In this document: positions 35,860 through 44,817 of the stretch, one piece after another
Numbering within the stretch: the stretch's first letter is position 1
Layout of the letters: each line of letters opens with the position of its first letter
From: Bacteroidota bacterium
GTDB lineage: Bacteria; Bacteroidota; Ignavibacteria; UBA10030; BY39
NCBI GenBank assembly: GCA_030017895.1
Contig: JASEGV010000008.1
Location: 1-59,708, forward strand
Direction of reading: 5' to 3'
DNA length: 59,708 bases
Notes under the pieces: generated by a model
Databases searched by the model: none
What the model saw: the letters and a program-made list of their open reading frames with translations, nothing else
What the model was told of the DNA's origin: nothing
Translations under genes and position numbers: made by a program

Positions 35860-37260
35860 TTAATATGCAGCTAACTTCTCAAGTGCATTAATAATATCTT
35901 GAGTTTGCGGCAGCATTGCATATTCGAGAGTCGGAGCGTAAGGCACCGGAGAATCTTTCGCTCCCACACGCATTATCGGACCGTCTAAATATTCAAAAGC
36001 TTCGTTAGAGATAATAGCGGCAAGCTCTCCGCCAAATCCGCTGAACAGCGTATCTTCATGAACAATTAAAACTTTTCCGGTTTTCTTCACCGACTTTAAT
36101 ATTGCATCCTTATCTAAAGGATTCAGAGTTCTTAAATCTATAACTTCTACATCAACTCCGTGTTCTTCCAATTTGCGGGCAGCTTCCAGGGAGCGCTGAA
36201 CCATCATTCCGTATGTAACGATTGTAATGTCGTCGCCTGTTCGTTTTACTTTTGCTAATCCGAATGGAACTAAATAATCTGCATCGGGCTCGGGTGTGGC
36301 TGCAAAACTTTGACGGTACATTCCTTTGTGCTCAAGAAATATTACAGGGTCATCGTAGCGACAGGCAGTTTTCAACAACCCTTTTGCATCTGCGGCGTTT
36401 GATGGAAATACAACACGCAAACCAGGACTGTGAGTAAAGAAACTTTCGATGGATTGACTGTGGTAAAGTCCGCCGTGTATGTAACCGCCAACAGCAACAC
36501 GAATAACGACTGGAGCTGCCCACGTATTATTCGAGCGATATCTTATCATCGATAGCTCATCACGAATTTGCATAAATGCGGGCCAGATATAATCACCAAA
36601 TTGAATTTCAACAACCGGTTTCCACCCTCGCAACGCTAAACCGAATGCAGTTCCGACGATGCTTGCTTCGGCTAAAGGCGAATTGAACACACGGTCTCTG
36701 CCAAACTTCGCTGTGAGTCCTTTAGTAACCGTAAACACCCCTCCTTTATCACCGGCAACATCTTCGCCGTAAATTACCATTTTTGGATTTCGCTCCAACT
36801 CTTCGGCAAGTGCGTGGTTGATTGCATCTACCATCACTACGTTCGTTCCGCTAAATTCTTTTTCAACAAACTTCTCTTTAGTTATAACCTCGTCTGATGA
36901 GTAAACATAAAGCCCAGCCGTCGATCCATCGGCTTGTTCTTGAGCTTCAGTCCAATCGGCAAGGTCGTTTATTTCTTTTATAACAGCATCCTTGATATCC
37001 TGAATTTGTTCAATTGTTAGAATTCCTTTTTCGATGAGATGAACTTCAAATTTTGGAATCGGGTCGCGAACTTTATCTTTTTCGAGTTCCTCAGCCGAAC
37101 GGTATTTCCGTTGGTCATCTGATGATGAGTGGGGGAAAAGTCGAACCACATCCGACTCGATAAGCGCTGGTCCTTCGCCCCGTCTTGCTTTCGCAACAGC
37201 ATCGATTGCTGCGGCGTAAACTTCGAAGAAATCGGTTCCATCTACAAAATATCTATTCAA
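35860..37260 (-). CDS. 2-oxoacid dehydrogenase E1, C-terminal (beta) part, out of frame
   Basis: This 466-codon frame holds the end of the alpha part (NRYFVDGTDFFEVY, EGPALIE, HSSSDDQRKYRS) and the full beta part (YGEDVAGDKGGVF, NSPLAEASIVG, ESFFTHSPGLRVVFPS, VEVIDLRTLNPLD). It joins the frame at 37253-37933 only through a +1 shift at about 37265-37285. It has no proper start of its own (TTG at 37260 is inside the alpha domain). Together they form one fused alpha-beta E1 of about 690 residues. Confidence 0.88.
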   Translation of the reverse strand: MNRYFVDGTDFFEVYAAAIDAVAKARRGEGPALIESDVVRLFPHSSSDDQRKYRSAEELEKDKVRDPIPKFEVHLIEKGILTIEQIQDIKDAVIKEINDLADWTEAQEQADGSTAGLYVYSSDEVITKEKFVEKEFSGTNVVMVDAINHALAEELERNPKMVIYGEDVAGDKGGVFTVTKGLTAKFGRDRVFNSPLAEASIVGTAFGLALRGWKPVVEIQFGDYIWPAFMQIRDELSMIRYRSNNTWAAPVVIRVAVGGYIHGGLYHSQSIESFFTHSPGLRVVFPSNAADAKGLLKTACRYDDPVIFLEHKGMYRQSFAATPEPDADYLVPFGLAKVKRTGDDITIVTYGMMVQRSLEAARKLEEHGVDVEVIDLRTLNPLDKDAILKSVKKTGKVLIVHEDTLFSGFGGELAAIISNEAFEYLDGPIMRVGAKDSPVPYAPTLEYAMLPQTQDIINALEKLAAY

Positions 37261-37933
37261 TCCTTTGAAACCCTTCGGTGAGTGTGTATATAGAACCCGT
37301 TGCCATTTGCTCGGCGAGCGGGACTGATATTGCGTATTTGTTATTTTGAATATGGAAAATCACCGGAAATTTTTCGCGGGTTGACCAGTTGAGCGCTTCC
37401 CAAAATTCGCCTTCGCTCGTTGTGCCTTCTCCCGACGAAGTATAAACAACTTCATCAGTCTTTTCTTTCACAGCGCCCATCGCAGTACCTACGGCTTGTA
37501 AAAATTGAGTGCCTGTGCAACTCGACTGCGAAGGTATTCTCAATTTTTGATTTCCCCAATGGCAGGGCATCGCACGACCGCCCGAGCCGCCTGCTTCTGC
37601 GCGATGAAGCGCTTCAAGAAGAATCCCTTTCGGCGTTTCTCCAAATCCCAAATTGAATGCGATATCCCGGTAATACGGATAAGCCCAATCGTAACCCGGC
37701 TTCATTGCTTTTGCAATTCCGATTTGTGCAGCTTCGTGCCCGGGTGCGCCGATGTGAAAAAACTGCTTCCCTTGTTTTAAAAATGTTAGCTGCTTTTCAT
37801 CTAATTTCCTAGATAAAACCATTAATCTGTAAATTTCGACTAATTCATCTTTAGTTAAATTACGGAAAGCATCGGTTTTATATGCGGGAGCTTCTTCTGT
37901 TCTTAAAGTGTCGATATTTTTTTTTGGTGACAT
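37253..37933 (-). CDS. 2-oxoacid dehydrogenase E1, N-terminal (alpha) part, frameshifted
   Basis: The frame has the start of the E1 alpha chain: LVLSRKLDEKQLTFLKQGK, the GAPGHEAAQIG substrate motif, and the thiamine-diphosphate motif (SSGEGTTSEGEFWEALNWS, then NNKYAISVP). It breaks after TGSIYT: the next residues TEGFQRIE and stop replace KGFKGLNRYF, which is in the next frame. A one-base indel is the simplest cause; it could be a real mutation or an assembly error. The stop of lipB touches the start region without a gap. Confidence 0.88.
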   Translation of the reverse strand: MSPKKNIDTLRTEEAPAYKTDAFRNLTKDELVEIYRLMVLSRKLDEKQLTFLKQGKQFFHIGAPGHEAAQIGIAKAMKPGYDWAYPYYRDIAFNLGFGETPKGILLEALHRAEAGGSGGRAMPCHWGNQKLRIPSQSSCTGTQFLQAVGTAMGAVKEKTDEVVYTSSGEGTTSEGEFWEALNWSTREKFPVIFHIQNNKYAISVPLAEQMATGSIYTLTEGFQRIE

Positions 37934-38659
37934 TTATATTCCTTTTCTGTCCCCGTTAGCTAACGGATGACGGATTTGTTCTGTTATTAGTTTAATAAAA
38001 TCTTCTTTCTCGAGTGTCGATGTCTCAACACCAAAAACTTTTTCAAGGTTCGATATAATTGATTCATTAACTTCTTCGATATCCACACTATGACCTAAAA
38101 CTTGCTGAAGCGAAGTAACACCTTTATGAAATATACCGCATGGAATGATTCGGTCAAAATAAGATAAATCTGTATTCACATTAAAAGCAAATCCGTGCAT
38201 CGTAATCCAGCGGCTGATTTTTATTCCAATGGCAGCAATTTTATTATTGCCAACCCAAACGCCTGTCATACCCTCGGAGCGCGTTCCCTGAAGTTGAAAA
38301 TCTTTTAGAGTTAAAATTAAAGTTTCTTCGATATCGCGTAAGTATTTGTGTGTATCTAAATAATAATTGTTCAAATCTAATATCGGATAACCGACTAACT
38401 GACCGGGTCCGTGATAAGTAATATCGCCGCCGCGATCAGTGTAAAATACTTCAGCGCCTGTTGCCAGTAATTCTTCTTCAGTCGCTAAAAGGTGGTTGCC
38501 GTTTCCGCTTTTACCGATTGTATATACGTGATTGTGTTCGTTTAACAAAAGAATATCGGGAATTCTATTTTCAGTGCGAAGATCAAAAAGCTGTTTCTGC
38601 AAATCCCAGATTTCTTTATATTCCGTGCAACCAAGATATGTTGATATAAGTTGTTTCAT
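37934..38659 (-). CDS. lipB: Octanoyl transferase
   Basis: The 241-residue enzyme moves octanoyl groups from acyl carrier protein to E2 lysines before LipA acts. Seen: NEHNHVYTIGKSG, RGGDITYHGPGQLVGYPI (the family signature), KIAAIGIKISRWITMHGFAFNV with the lysine, and CGI near the catalytic cysteine. The ATG at 38659 is preferred to the adjacent TTG. It ends exactly where the E1 gene begins, so the two are co-translated. Confidence 0.95.
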   Translation of the reverse strand: MKQLISTYLGCTEYKEIWDLQKQLFDLRTENRIPDILLLNEHNHVYTIGKSGNGNHLLATEEELLATGAEVFYTDRGGDITYHGPGQLVGYPILDLNNYYLDTHKYLRDIEETLILTLKDFQLQGTRSEGMTGVWVGNNKIAAIGIKISRWITMHGFAFNVNTDLSYFDRIIPCGIFHKGVTSLQQVLGHSVDIEEVNESIISNLEKVFGVETSTLEKEDFIKLITEQIRHPLANGDRKGI

Positions 38660-38685
38660 CAATGTTAAAATAAAATCAAATCTTT

Positions 38686-38772
38686 TTCACCACTCAGTCA
38701 CTGAGGGCACTAAGAAACACCAAGATTTTTTACTACCTACTTTCTACTTCCTACTTTTTATTTTTTACTTCT
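38686..38772. repeat. Heptamer array G and adjoining dispersed repeat (lipB-lpdA gap)
   Basis: At 38731-38772 six 7-bp units follow in phase: TACTACC, TACTTTC, TACTTCC, TACTTTT, TATTTTT, TACTTCT. Just before (38686-38730) is a low-complexity stretch built from CACT/GAGG/CACTAAG words that looks like another dispersed non-coding repeat. Confidence 0.75.
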
Positions 38773-38785
38773 AAAATCTCACTTC

Positions 38786-40180
38786 TTATATATGTATCGC
38801 CTCGTCATAAGCATTCGCGGCTGCTTCCATCACAGCTTCCGATAAAGTTGGATGGGCATGTACAGTTTTTATTAACTCGTGTGCAGTAGTTCCTAAAGTT
38901 TTTGCAACTCCAAGTTCTGCAATCATCTCAGTCGCATCGTTTCCTAAAATATGTGCACCTAAAAGTCCGCCGTACTTCGCATCGAAGAATAACTTGACCA
39001 ATCCGTCGGTTTCTCCGATTGCACGTGCTTTACCACTCGCGGCAAAAGGGAAACGACCGATTTTTAATTCAAAACCTTGCTCGATGGCTTTTTCTTCAGT
39101 CAAACCGATACTTGCAACTTGCGGTTGGCAATATGTGCAGCCGGGTATATTTTCGTAATCTACAACTGGTGGATTTTTTCCGGCAATCGCTTCAACGCAT
39201 ATTATTCCTTCTGTCGAAGCAACGTGGGCAAGGAGCGGCGGACCGATTATATCGCCGATTGCGTAAATACCATCGACGTTTGTTTTGTAGTATTCATTTA
39301 CTTTGATAAAGCTCTTTTCGTATTTAACTCCGATTTCATCCAAGCCGACATTCTCAACATTGCCTCGCACACCGATAGCCATCAAGGCAACATCGCCTGC
39401 GATTTCTTTCGACGCATCTCTTGTTGAAATGGTGAGTTTAACGTTATCGCCCACAATAACTTTTTCTACTTTAGTGTCGGTTAAAATTTCTATTCTTGCT
39501 TTCTTCAAGTTGCTTTCTAAAAGTTTTGTAATTTCCTTATCTTCGATAGGAAGGATACTCGGCATCATTTCAACGAGAGTTACTTTAGTCCCGAAAGTAT
39601 TATAAAAATATGCAAACTCAACTCCGATCGCCCCAGCGCCGATAATAAGCATCGACTTAGGCGGTTCTTGCAAAATCATCGCTTCGGAACTGGATATAAT
39701 TTTCATACGGTCAATCTCAACGCCCGGAATTGAACGCGGTCGAGCACCCGTCGCAATTATGATGTGTTTTGATTCGATGGTTTCTACCGGTTTGCCGTCT
39801 TTGGTGACTTCAATATTTCCTTTGCCGACAATTTTACCATGTCCTGAAATCAAATCAATTTTATGCTTCTTAAAAAGATACTCGACTCCTTTCGAGTTGC
39901 GTAGCGCCACGTCGCGGCTGCGTTTAATTATTTTTTTGAAGTCGAATTGAAGATTTTCATAAGTTATCCCAAATTCAGCAGCGTGTTTGAAATGGTTATA
40001 GATTTCGGCATTTTTCAAGAGTGCTTTTGTGGGGATACACCCCCAATTTAGGCAGACGCCGCCTAATTTATCTTTTTCTATAACAGCAGTTTTAAAACCT
40101 AATTGTGCTGCCCGGATAGCGGCAACGTAACCACCAGGTCCTCCGCCGATTATTGCAATATCGTATTGTTTATTTTCCAT
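38786..40180 (-). CDS. lpdA: Dihydrolipoyl dehydrogenase (E3)
   Basis: The 464-residue flavoprotein reoxidises dihydrolipoamide with NAD+. It has the FAD motif IIGGGPGGYVAAIRAAQLG, the redox disulfide GGVCLNWGCIPTKALL, the NAD motif IIGAGAIGVEFAYFY, and the C-terminal base in HAHPTLSEAVMEAA. It completes the E1-E2-E3 set together with the lipoate genes. Confidence 0.97.
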   Translation of the reverse strand: MENKQYDIAIIGGGPGGYVAAIRAAQLGFKTAVIEKDKLGGVCLNWGCIPTKALLKNAEIYNHFKHAAEFGITYENLQFDFKKIIKRSRDVALRNSKGVEYLFKKHKIDLISGHGKIVGKGNIEVTKDGKPVETIESKHIIIATGARPRSIPGVEIDRMKIISSSEAMILQEPPKSMLIIGAGAIGVEFAYFYNTFGTKVTLVEMMPSILPIEDKEITKLLESNLKKARIEILTDTKVEKVIVGDNVKLTISTRDASKEIAGDVALMAIGVRGNVENVGLDEIGVKYEKSFIKVNEYYKTNVDGIYAIGDIIGPPLLAHVASTEGIICVEAIAGKNPPVVDYENIPGCTYCQPQVASIGLTEEKAIEQGFELKIGRFPFAASGKARAIGETDGLVKLFFDAKYGGLLGAHILGNDATEMIAELGVAKTLGTTAHELIKTVHAHPTLSEAVMEAAANAYDEAIHI

Positions 40181-40280
40181 ATTTTCTCATTATGATGTTT
40201 TTTAGAAAGGAATGGTTCCAAGCTTTAGAAAATATATGAAACGGGGGTTTTAAAAGCAAAGAGTGGTTTTAATATGGCGA

Positions 40281-40308
40281 GAAGTAAGAAGTAAGAAGTG
40301 AGAAGTGA
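40281..40308. repeat. Heptamer array H (GAAGTAA, 4 units)
   Basis: Units GAAGTAA, GAAGTAA, GAAGTGA, GAAGTGA, then a looser fifth. It lies about 100 bases upstream of lpdA in the 318-base gap before the POT gene. Confidence 0.8.
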
Positions 40309-40354
40309 GATGGAAGACGAAATCAGAATTACGAATGTCGGATAACAAATATAG

Positions 40355-40392
40355 AACACTGATGACACAGATTAAACGGATTTTCACAGATA
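40355..40392. repeat. Dispersed repeat, ACACAGATTnAACGGAT type
   Basis: This stretch (GACACAGATTAAACGGAT, then TTTTCACAGAT) is related to 53905-53965, where AACGGATCAACACGG and its neighbours occur in reverse. Both lie in intergenic gaps next to heptamer arrays. Confidence 0.45.
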
Positions 40393-40425
40393 GAGAACTA
40401 ACTCAAAAAAAACTACTACTTCTTT

Positions 40426-40453
40426 TTGCATCTCTCCATATTTCTTTTATATT
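40426..40453 (+). promoter_or_regulatory. Promoter of the POT transporter gene
   Basis: TTGCAT (40426-40431), 16-base spacer, TATATT (40448-40453), 46 bases before the start codon; AAGGAAA serves as the ribosome-binding site. Confidence 0.5.
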
Positions 40454-40498
40454 GTAGCAATTATTAATTAATCCAAAACAATCATAAGGAAATTTATT

Positions 40499-41809
40499 AT
40501 GGCAGAAGCTGCTACTGATAAACAAAAACAAACATTTTTACAAACACTTAAAACTTTTCCAAAAGTCTATTGGGTGGTGATAGTGATGGAATTTTTTGAA
40601 CGCGGCTCTTATTACGGAATGATGAGCATCCTCTCTGTTTACATGACCGATCAATTATTATTCAGCAAAGAGAGTGTCGGTGTTATAAAAAGCACAATCC
40701 AACCGCTGCTCTATATATTACCGATCCTTGCCGGAGCGATTGGGGATAGGTTTGGTTACCGCAGAACACTTATATTTGCATTTTCATTTTTAGGATTAGG
40801 ATACTTCCTTGTTAGTCAGTCAAGTGATTATGCACTTGTCTTTGCAAGTTTAGTGATTATGGGAATCGGAGCGGGCGCTTTTAAACCGATGATATCCGGA
40901 ACGATTGCTCGCACTACTACCGAACAAAACAGCACACTCGGATTCGGAATTTTCTATTGGTCGATAAACTTTGGGGCATTTTTATTCCCACTCATCCTTG
41001 TTCCATACATTAAAAACGCTTTCGGTTGGGAATACGTTATGGTCGCTTCAGCTATCGGCACGGCTTCGATGTTGATTCCCACTATCTTCATGTACAAAGA
41101 ACCACCTAAACCTGCAAGCACCAAAACTCTTCCTGAAGTGCTCAAAGGTATGGTAATGGTCCTAACCGACGTAAAGTTCATAGGATTGATTGTTATCTAT
41201 TCCGGTTTCTGGATTTTGTATTTTCAAATGTTCGATTCCGTTTTGTGGTATGTAAAAGATTATGTTGATGCTACAGCATTAAATAATTTTGTTAATTCAA
41301 CTTTTGCGGCAATCGGAATTAATTTGAACTGGCGTTTCGACGTTGAACACGTTACTGTGATAAATGCCGGCACTATTATCTTCCTGCAGATGGTGGTTTC
41401 CAATATTGTTAAAAACACAAGGGCGCTGCCCACTATGATTGTGGGTATAACGATGGGAACTATCGGAATGGCTATACTTGCAATCTCGGCTGATATATGG
41501 GTTTTTATTGCCGGTATTACAATATTTTCAATAGGTGAAATGACTGCACATCCTAAATTTATAAGTTATGTTGGATTGATTGCACCGCCGGATAAAAAAG
41601 CGACCTATTTAGGATATGCGTTTCTATATGGTGTGATTGGATCATCTATCGGTGGAATTTTAGGTGCAAATATGTATGTTCATTTTGTAGATAATTTAAA
41701 AGACCCGCAAACACTTTGGATACTATTTAGTTTAATCGGTGTTGCAACTATAATCGGACTGTTATTTTATAATAAATTCGTTGCCGGCAAATTAGGACAT
41801 AGCCATTAA
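40499..41809 (+). CDS. POT/PTR2-family proton-dependent peptide transporter
   Basis: The 436-residue protein has about 12 membrane helices of the major facilitator fold. The first helix carries MEFFERGSYYGM, the ExxER-like signature of POT transporters, and GAIGDRFGYRRTLIF is the loop 2-3 motif. The family imports di- and tripeptides with protons. It lies alone between lpdA and the fur-feo operon; a strong terminator follows. Some members carry other substrates, so peptide uptake is the best guess. Confidence 0.88.
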   Translation: MAEAATDKQKQTFLQTLKTFPKVYWVVIVMEFFERGSYYGMMSILSVYMTDQLLFSKESVGVIKSTIQPLLYILPILAGAIGDRFGYRRTLIFAFSFLGLGYFLVSQSSDYALVFASLVIMGIGAGAFKPMISGTIARTTTEQNSTLGFGIFYWSINFGAFLFPLILVPYIKNAFGWEYVMVASAIGTASMLIPTIFMYKEPPKPASTKTLPEVLKGMVMVLTDVKFIGLIVIYSGFWILYFQMFDSVLWYVKDYVDATALNNFVNSTFAAIGINLNWRFDVEHVTVINAGTIIFLQMVVSNIVKNTRALPTMIVGITMGTIGMAILAISADIWVFIAGITIFSIGEMTAHPKFISYVGLIAPPDKKATYLGYAFLYGVIGSSIGGILGANMYVHFVDNLKDPQTLWILFSLIGVATIIGLLFYNKFVAGKLGHSH

Positions 41810-41836
41810 AACTCGAAATTAGAATTACTAAGTTCT

Positions 41837-41873
41837 AAAATCCCCTTCGTTGAAAAATGAGGGGGATTTTTTT
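41837..41873 (+). terminator. Intrinsic terminator after the POT gene
   Basis: AAAATCCCC pairs with GGGGATTTT around a 17-base loop and runs into a T tract, 28 bases after the stop codon. Confidence 0.85.
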
Positions 41874-41949
41874 ATAACTCACTGCTCAATCACTCCCCAC
41901 CTGAACGCTAAAGGCGGACAGGCATTAATCCAATAATCCATCTCCACAT

Positions 41950-41978
41950 TTGACTTCTTCCTAAAAATCCCTTATCTT
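41950..41978 (+). promoter_or_regulatory. Promoter of fur-feoAB
   Basis: TTGACT (41950-41955), 17-base spacer, TATCTT (41973-41978), directly upstream of the Fur-type palindrome. Confidence 0.6.
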
Positions 41979-42000
41979 TATTTAGAATAATTCTAAATAA
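41978..42000. promoter_or_regulatory. Fur/PerR-type operator
   Basis: A 23-bp palindrome with one central base. Its core TTAGAATAATTCTAA matches the 7-1-7 box of Fur-superfamily repressors, closest to PerR-type sites. It overlaps the expected transcription start, 5 bases before the fur start codon, so the regulator should repress its own operon. Confidence 0.82.
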
Positions 42001-42004
42001 GAAA

Positions 42005-42436
42005 ATGAGTGATAATTCAACTTTCGACATACTGAAGAAATACATAAAGGAAAAGAAACTCCGTTCCACACCTGAACGCGAGCGTATTTTGAACGAAGTA
42101 ATGAAACTCGACCGCCATTTTACCGCTGAAGAGCTATATGGGCTTTTAAAGAAAAAGAAAGAGGGATTTGTATTAGCAACAATCTACAATACACTCGACC
42201 TATTCGTTTCGGCAGGAATTCTTACCAAATATCGTTTAGGAGCCGGGCATTCATACTACGAACGAGCGATAGATAAGCCCGGACACCACCACCTGATTTG
42301 TTTAGAATGCGGAAATATAATCGAGTTTGTTGCCGATACATTATCCGATTATGAATTGAAAATAGCAAAACAAAATAAATTCCACGTCCAAAATTCAACA
42401 CATCAAATTTTTGGAATTTGTAATAAGTGCCAATAG
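42005..42436 (+). CDS. Fur-superfamily metal-dependent repressor
   Basis: The 143-residue protein has the winged helix (TPERERILNEVMK, AEELYGLLKK, VLATIYNTLDLF) and metal sites: PGHHHLICLECGNIIEF (regulatory histidines plus one CxxC) and CNKCQ at the end (the second structural CxxC). The palindrome 5 bases upstream implies self-control. Co-transcription with feoAB suggests iron sensing (Fur), although the box looks PerR-like; peroxide sensing cannot be excluded. Confidence 0.92.
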   Translation: MSDNSTFDILKKYIKEKKLRSTPERERILNEVMKLDRHFTAEELYGLLKKKKEGFVLATIYNTLDLFVSAGILTKYRLGAGHSYYERAIDKPGHHHLICLECGNIIEFVADTLSDYELKIAKQNKFHVQNSTHQIFGICNKCQ

Positions 42437-42447
42437 GAAAATTAACA

Positions 42448-42684
42448 ATGACTCCAAAAAACCATATCCCTCTCTCAAAAGTAAAAAAAGGTAACATAGT
42501 CAGGATTATCACACTCCCCGATGGTTTAGCTAGAACTCAATTAATACGTTTTGGAATTGTTGAAGGCGACTTAGTAAAATGCTTGGAACACCTACCCGGT
42601 GGTACAATAGTAATACAAAAGAAACGTCAGGAAATTGCTCTCGGTTCAAAACTTTCCCACAAAATAATTGTAATCATAAATTAA
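42448..42684 (+). CDS. feoA: Ferrous iron transport protein A
   Basis: The 78-residue SH3-like protein reads LSKVKKGNIVRIITLPDG, then LIRFGIVEGDLVKCLEHLPGG, as in FeoA. It binds the cytoplasmic part of FeoB. The ATG at 42448 with AGGA upstream is preferred to the earlier ATG that overlaps fur. Confidence 0.92.
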   Translation: MTPKNHIPLSKVKKGNIVRIITLPDGLARTQLIRFGIVEGDLVKCLEHLPGGTIVIQKKRQEIALGSKLSHKIIVIIN

Positions 42685-42685
42685 T

Positions 42686-44560
42686 ATGCCAGCGAACGAA
42701 ATTAACCATATCGAACATCATACTCACATCGAAAAATCACCGGTTATATCGAATGGGCTAAATCCGAAATTAGTTCTTGTCGGTAATCCAAATGTTGGCA
42801 AGTCGGTGGTCTTCAACTATCTCAGTGGAATTTATGTTGATGTGTCGAATTTTCCCGGAACTACCGTAGAAATCACAAAAGGTAAATATCTAAACTATGA
42901 AGTTTACGACACCCCCGGCATTTACGGTGTGTCCTCGTTCAATGACGAAGAACGGGTTGCCCGTGAAATAATATTAGAAGCCGATATAATAATCAACATT
43001 GTGGATGGCGTGCACATCGAGCGTGATTTGTTCCTGACTCAACAGTTGATTGATATGGGCAAACGAATCGTGGTAGTAATCAATTTCATGGATGAAATCA
43101 AAAAGCACCACATAAAGATTGACACTGCACAACTCGGAAAATTGTTAGGCGTCCCTATCGTTACAGCTACAGCGATTAAAAAAGAAGGTTTAAAAGAACT
43201 TGAACAACTCATCGAAAAAGCACGGCAGGGAGAACAAAACAAAGACCTGCACTTGAAGCTGCATAATATGCTGAACTCTGTCGGCTCACAAGCCGAAGCG
43301 CTGCTTGTTATGGAAGGCGATGAATACACAGCTGACAAACACGGAATAAAACCTTTAGCCCAACGCGAACAATTATACATCGATAGACGCAATCGTGTGA
43401 ACAGCATTGTAAACCAGGTAATCGAAGATGCATCGGTCAGAAAACATATCACTTCGTTAATCGGCCGCTGGTCGCTCAACACTCTAACCGGAATTCCAAT
43501 TCTTCTCGGTGTTTTATATATAGCATATCTTTTCATCGGAAAACTTGTTGCGCAAGATTTAGTCGGCTTTACCGAATCATACTTCGGAAAAGAACTCTGG
43601 GAAACATGGATTCGCTCTGCTGTTTCTGATTTCATCACCCCAACCTCCTTCTTGGGAACGGTCTTGATTGGCGAGTTCGGAGTTCTTACGATGACTGTTA
43701 CTTACTTATTGTTTCTCTTGTTTCCATTGGTCTTTGCATTTTATATAACACTTTCGTTTTTGGAAGACACCGGATATTTGCCGCGACTTGCCACGATGGT
43801 TGACAGAAGTATGAATTTTTTAGGATTGAATGGACGGGCAATTATTCCGATGATATTAGGATTTGGGTGCGTTTCAGCCGCTACAATCACTACTCGTTTA
43901 CTCGCGAGCGAACGTGAGAAAACTATCGCAACAGCAATTCTGCAATTTGCAATTCCCTGCTCGGCTCAACTTGCGGTAATCACAGCACTTTTGATGGGAG
44001 CCGGATTCAAAGCTCTATTGATTTATGTCTTTGTAATTGTTTTGGTGTTCATCGCTATTGGAACGATATTGAACAAAATATTGAAAGGTGAATCAACTCC
44101 TTTATTAATCGACCTGCCGCCTATACGTATTCCAAGAATGAACAATGTTTTACAAAAAACAACTGTGAGAACTTTTTCGTTTATGAAGGAAGCCACGCCT
44201 TGGTTCTTTTTCGGCGCCGCGGTTATTGGTACAATGGAAGCAACCGGCTTGTTGCAAGTTTGGCAAAAAGCACTCTCACCTTTAACAGAACATTGGCTAA
44301 AACTTCCACCCGAAGCGACAACGGCTTTTGTGATGGGACTTGTCCGCCGCGACTTTGGAGCGGCAGGATTGTATGATATTGCAATGAATCCAATGCAAAC
44401 AGTTGTCGCATTAGTTACAATTACACTCTTTGTTCCATGTATTACTTCGATTTTAATAATGTATAAAGAGCGCGGCTGGAAGACAGCTACGATAATCTGG
44501 ATTGGAACTTGGATTGGCTCGTTCACAATAGGCGGTATCGTTGCTCAAATAATTGTATAA
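42686..44560 (+). CDS. feoB: Ferrous iron transporter B
   Basis: The 624-residue protein has an N-terminal G domain (G1 GNPNVGKS, G3 DTPGIYG, G4 NFMD) and a membrane core with the two inverted gate repeats (GRAIIPMILGFGCVSAATITT and the later FVMGLVRRDFGAAG). FeoB imports Fe(II) across the inner membrane. It is shorter than E. coli FeoB but keeps all landmark segments. It starts 1 base after feoA. Confidence 0.95.
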   Translation: MPANEINHIEHHTHIEKSPVISNGLNPKLVLVGNPNVGKSVVFNYLSGIYVDVSNFPGTTVEITKGKYLNYEVYDTPGIYGVSSFNDEERVAREIILEADIIINIVDGVHIERDLFLTQQLIDMGKRIVVVINFMDEIKKHHIKIDTAQLGKLLGVPIVTATAIKKEGLKELEQLIEKARQGEQNKDLHLKLHNMLNSVGSQAEALLVMEGDEYTADKHGIKPLAQREQLYIDRRNRVNSIVNQVIEDASVRKHITSLIGRWSLNTLTGIPILLGVLYIAYLFIGKLVAQDLVGFTESYFGKELWETWIRSAVSDFITPTSFLGTVLIGEFGVLTMTVTYLLFLLFPLVFAFYITLSFLEDTGYLPRLATMVDRSMNFLGLNGRAIIPMILGFGCVSAATITTRLLASEREKTIATAILQFAIPCSAQLAVITALLMGAGFKALLIYVFVIVLVFIAIGTILNKILKGESTPLLIDLPPIRIPRMNNVLQKTTVRTFSFMKEATPWFFFGAAVIGTMEATGLLQVWQKALSPLTEHWLKLPPEATTAFVMGLVRRDFGAAGLYDIAMNPMQTVVALVTITLFVPCITSILIMYKERGWKTATIIWIGTWIGSFTIGGIVAQIIV

Positions 44561-44564
44561 CGAT

Positions 44565-44750
44565 ATGAAACAATCATTAAGCGAAAAATTAAAATCTGAA
44601 ACCCGCAGTTGCCCAACTTGTAAGTTCGTTATCGAAAACCCGTTTGCAGAAAAATGCCCCCGCTGTACAACTGAATTGCAGAAACTTGAAGTTGGTTGTT
44701 CAGCCTGCCAATATAAATCTCAATGTTCATTATCGTATGTGAGGAAATAA
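44565..44750 (+). CDS. Small cysteine-rich (zinc-ribbon) protein of the feo operon
   Basis: A 61-residue protein with CPTC, CPRC, and a last CSACQYKSQC cluster. The first two pairs look like a zinc ribbon. It begins 4 bases after feoB and probably takes the place of the FeoC or FeoB-associated cysteine-rich proteins seen in other feo operons; the role is inferred from position. Confidence 0.65.
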   Translation: MKQSLSEKLKSETRSCPTCKFVIENPFAEKCPRCTTELQKLEVGCSACQYKSQCSLSYVRK

Positions 44751-44817
44751 GTATACCCGTCAGCCCCACCACCTTAGGTTGGACTTCAATAAATTCAAAA
44801 ATAAAAGGAATAAACAA

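Noticed and set aside
37250-37290. Programmed -1 frameshift in the E1 gene
   Set aside because: A GGGTTT word is present, but the needed shift is +1 and the word is not in the phase required for a -1 slippery site.
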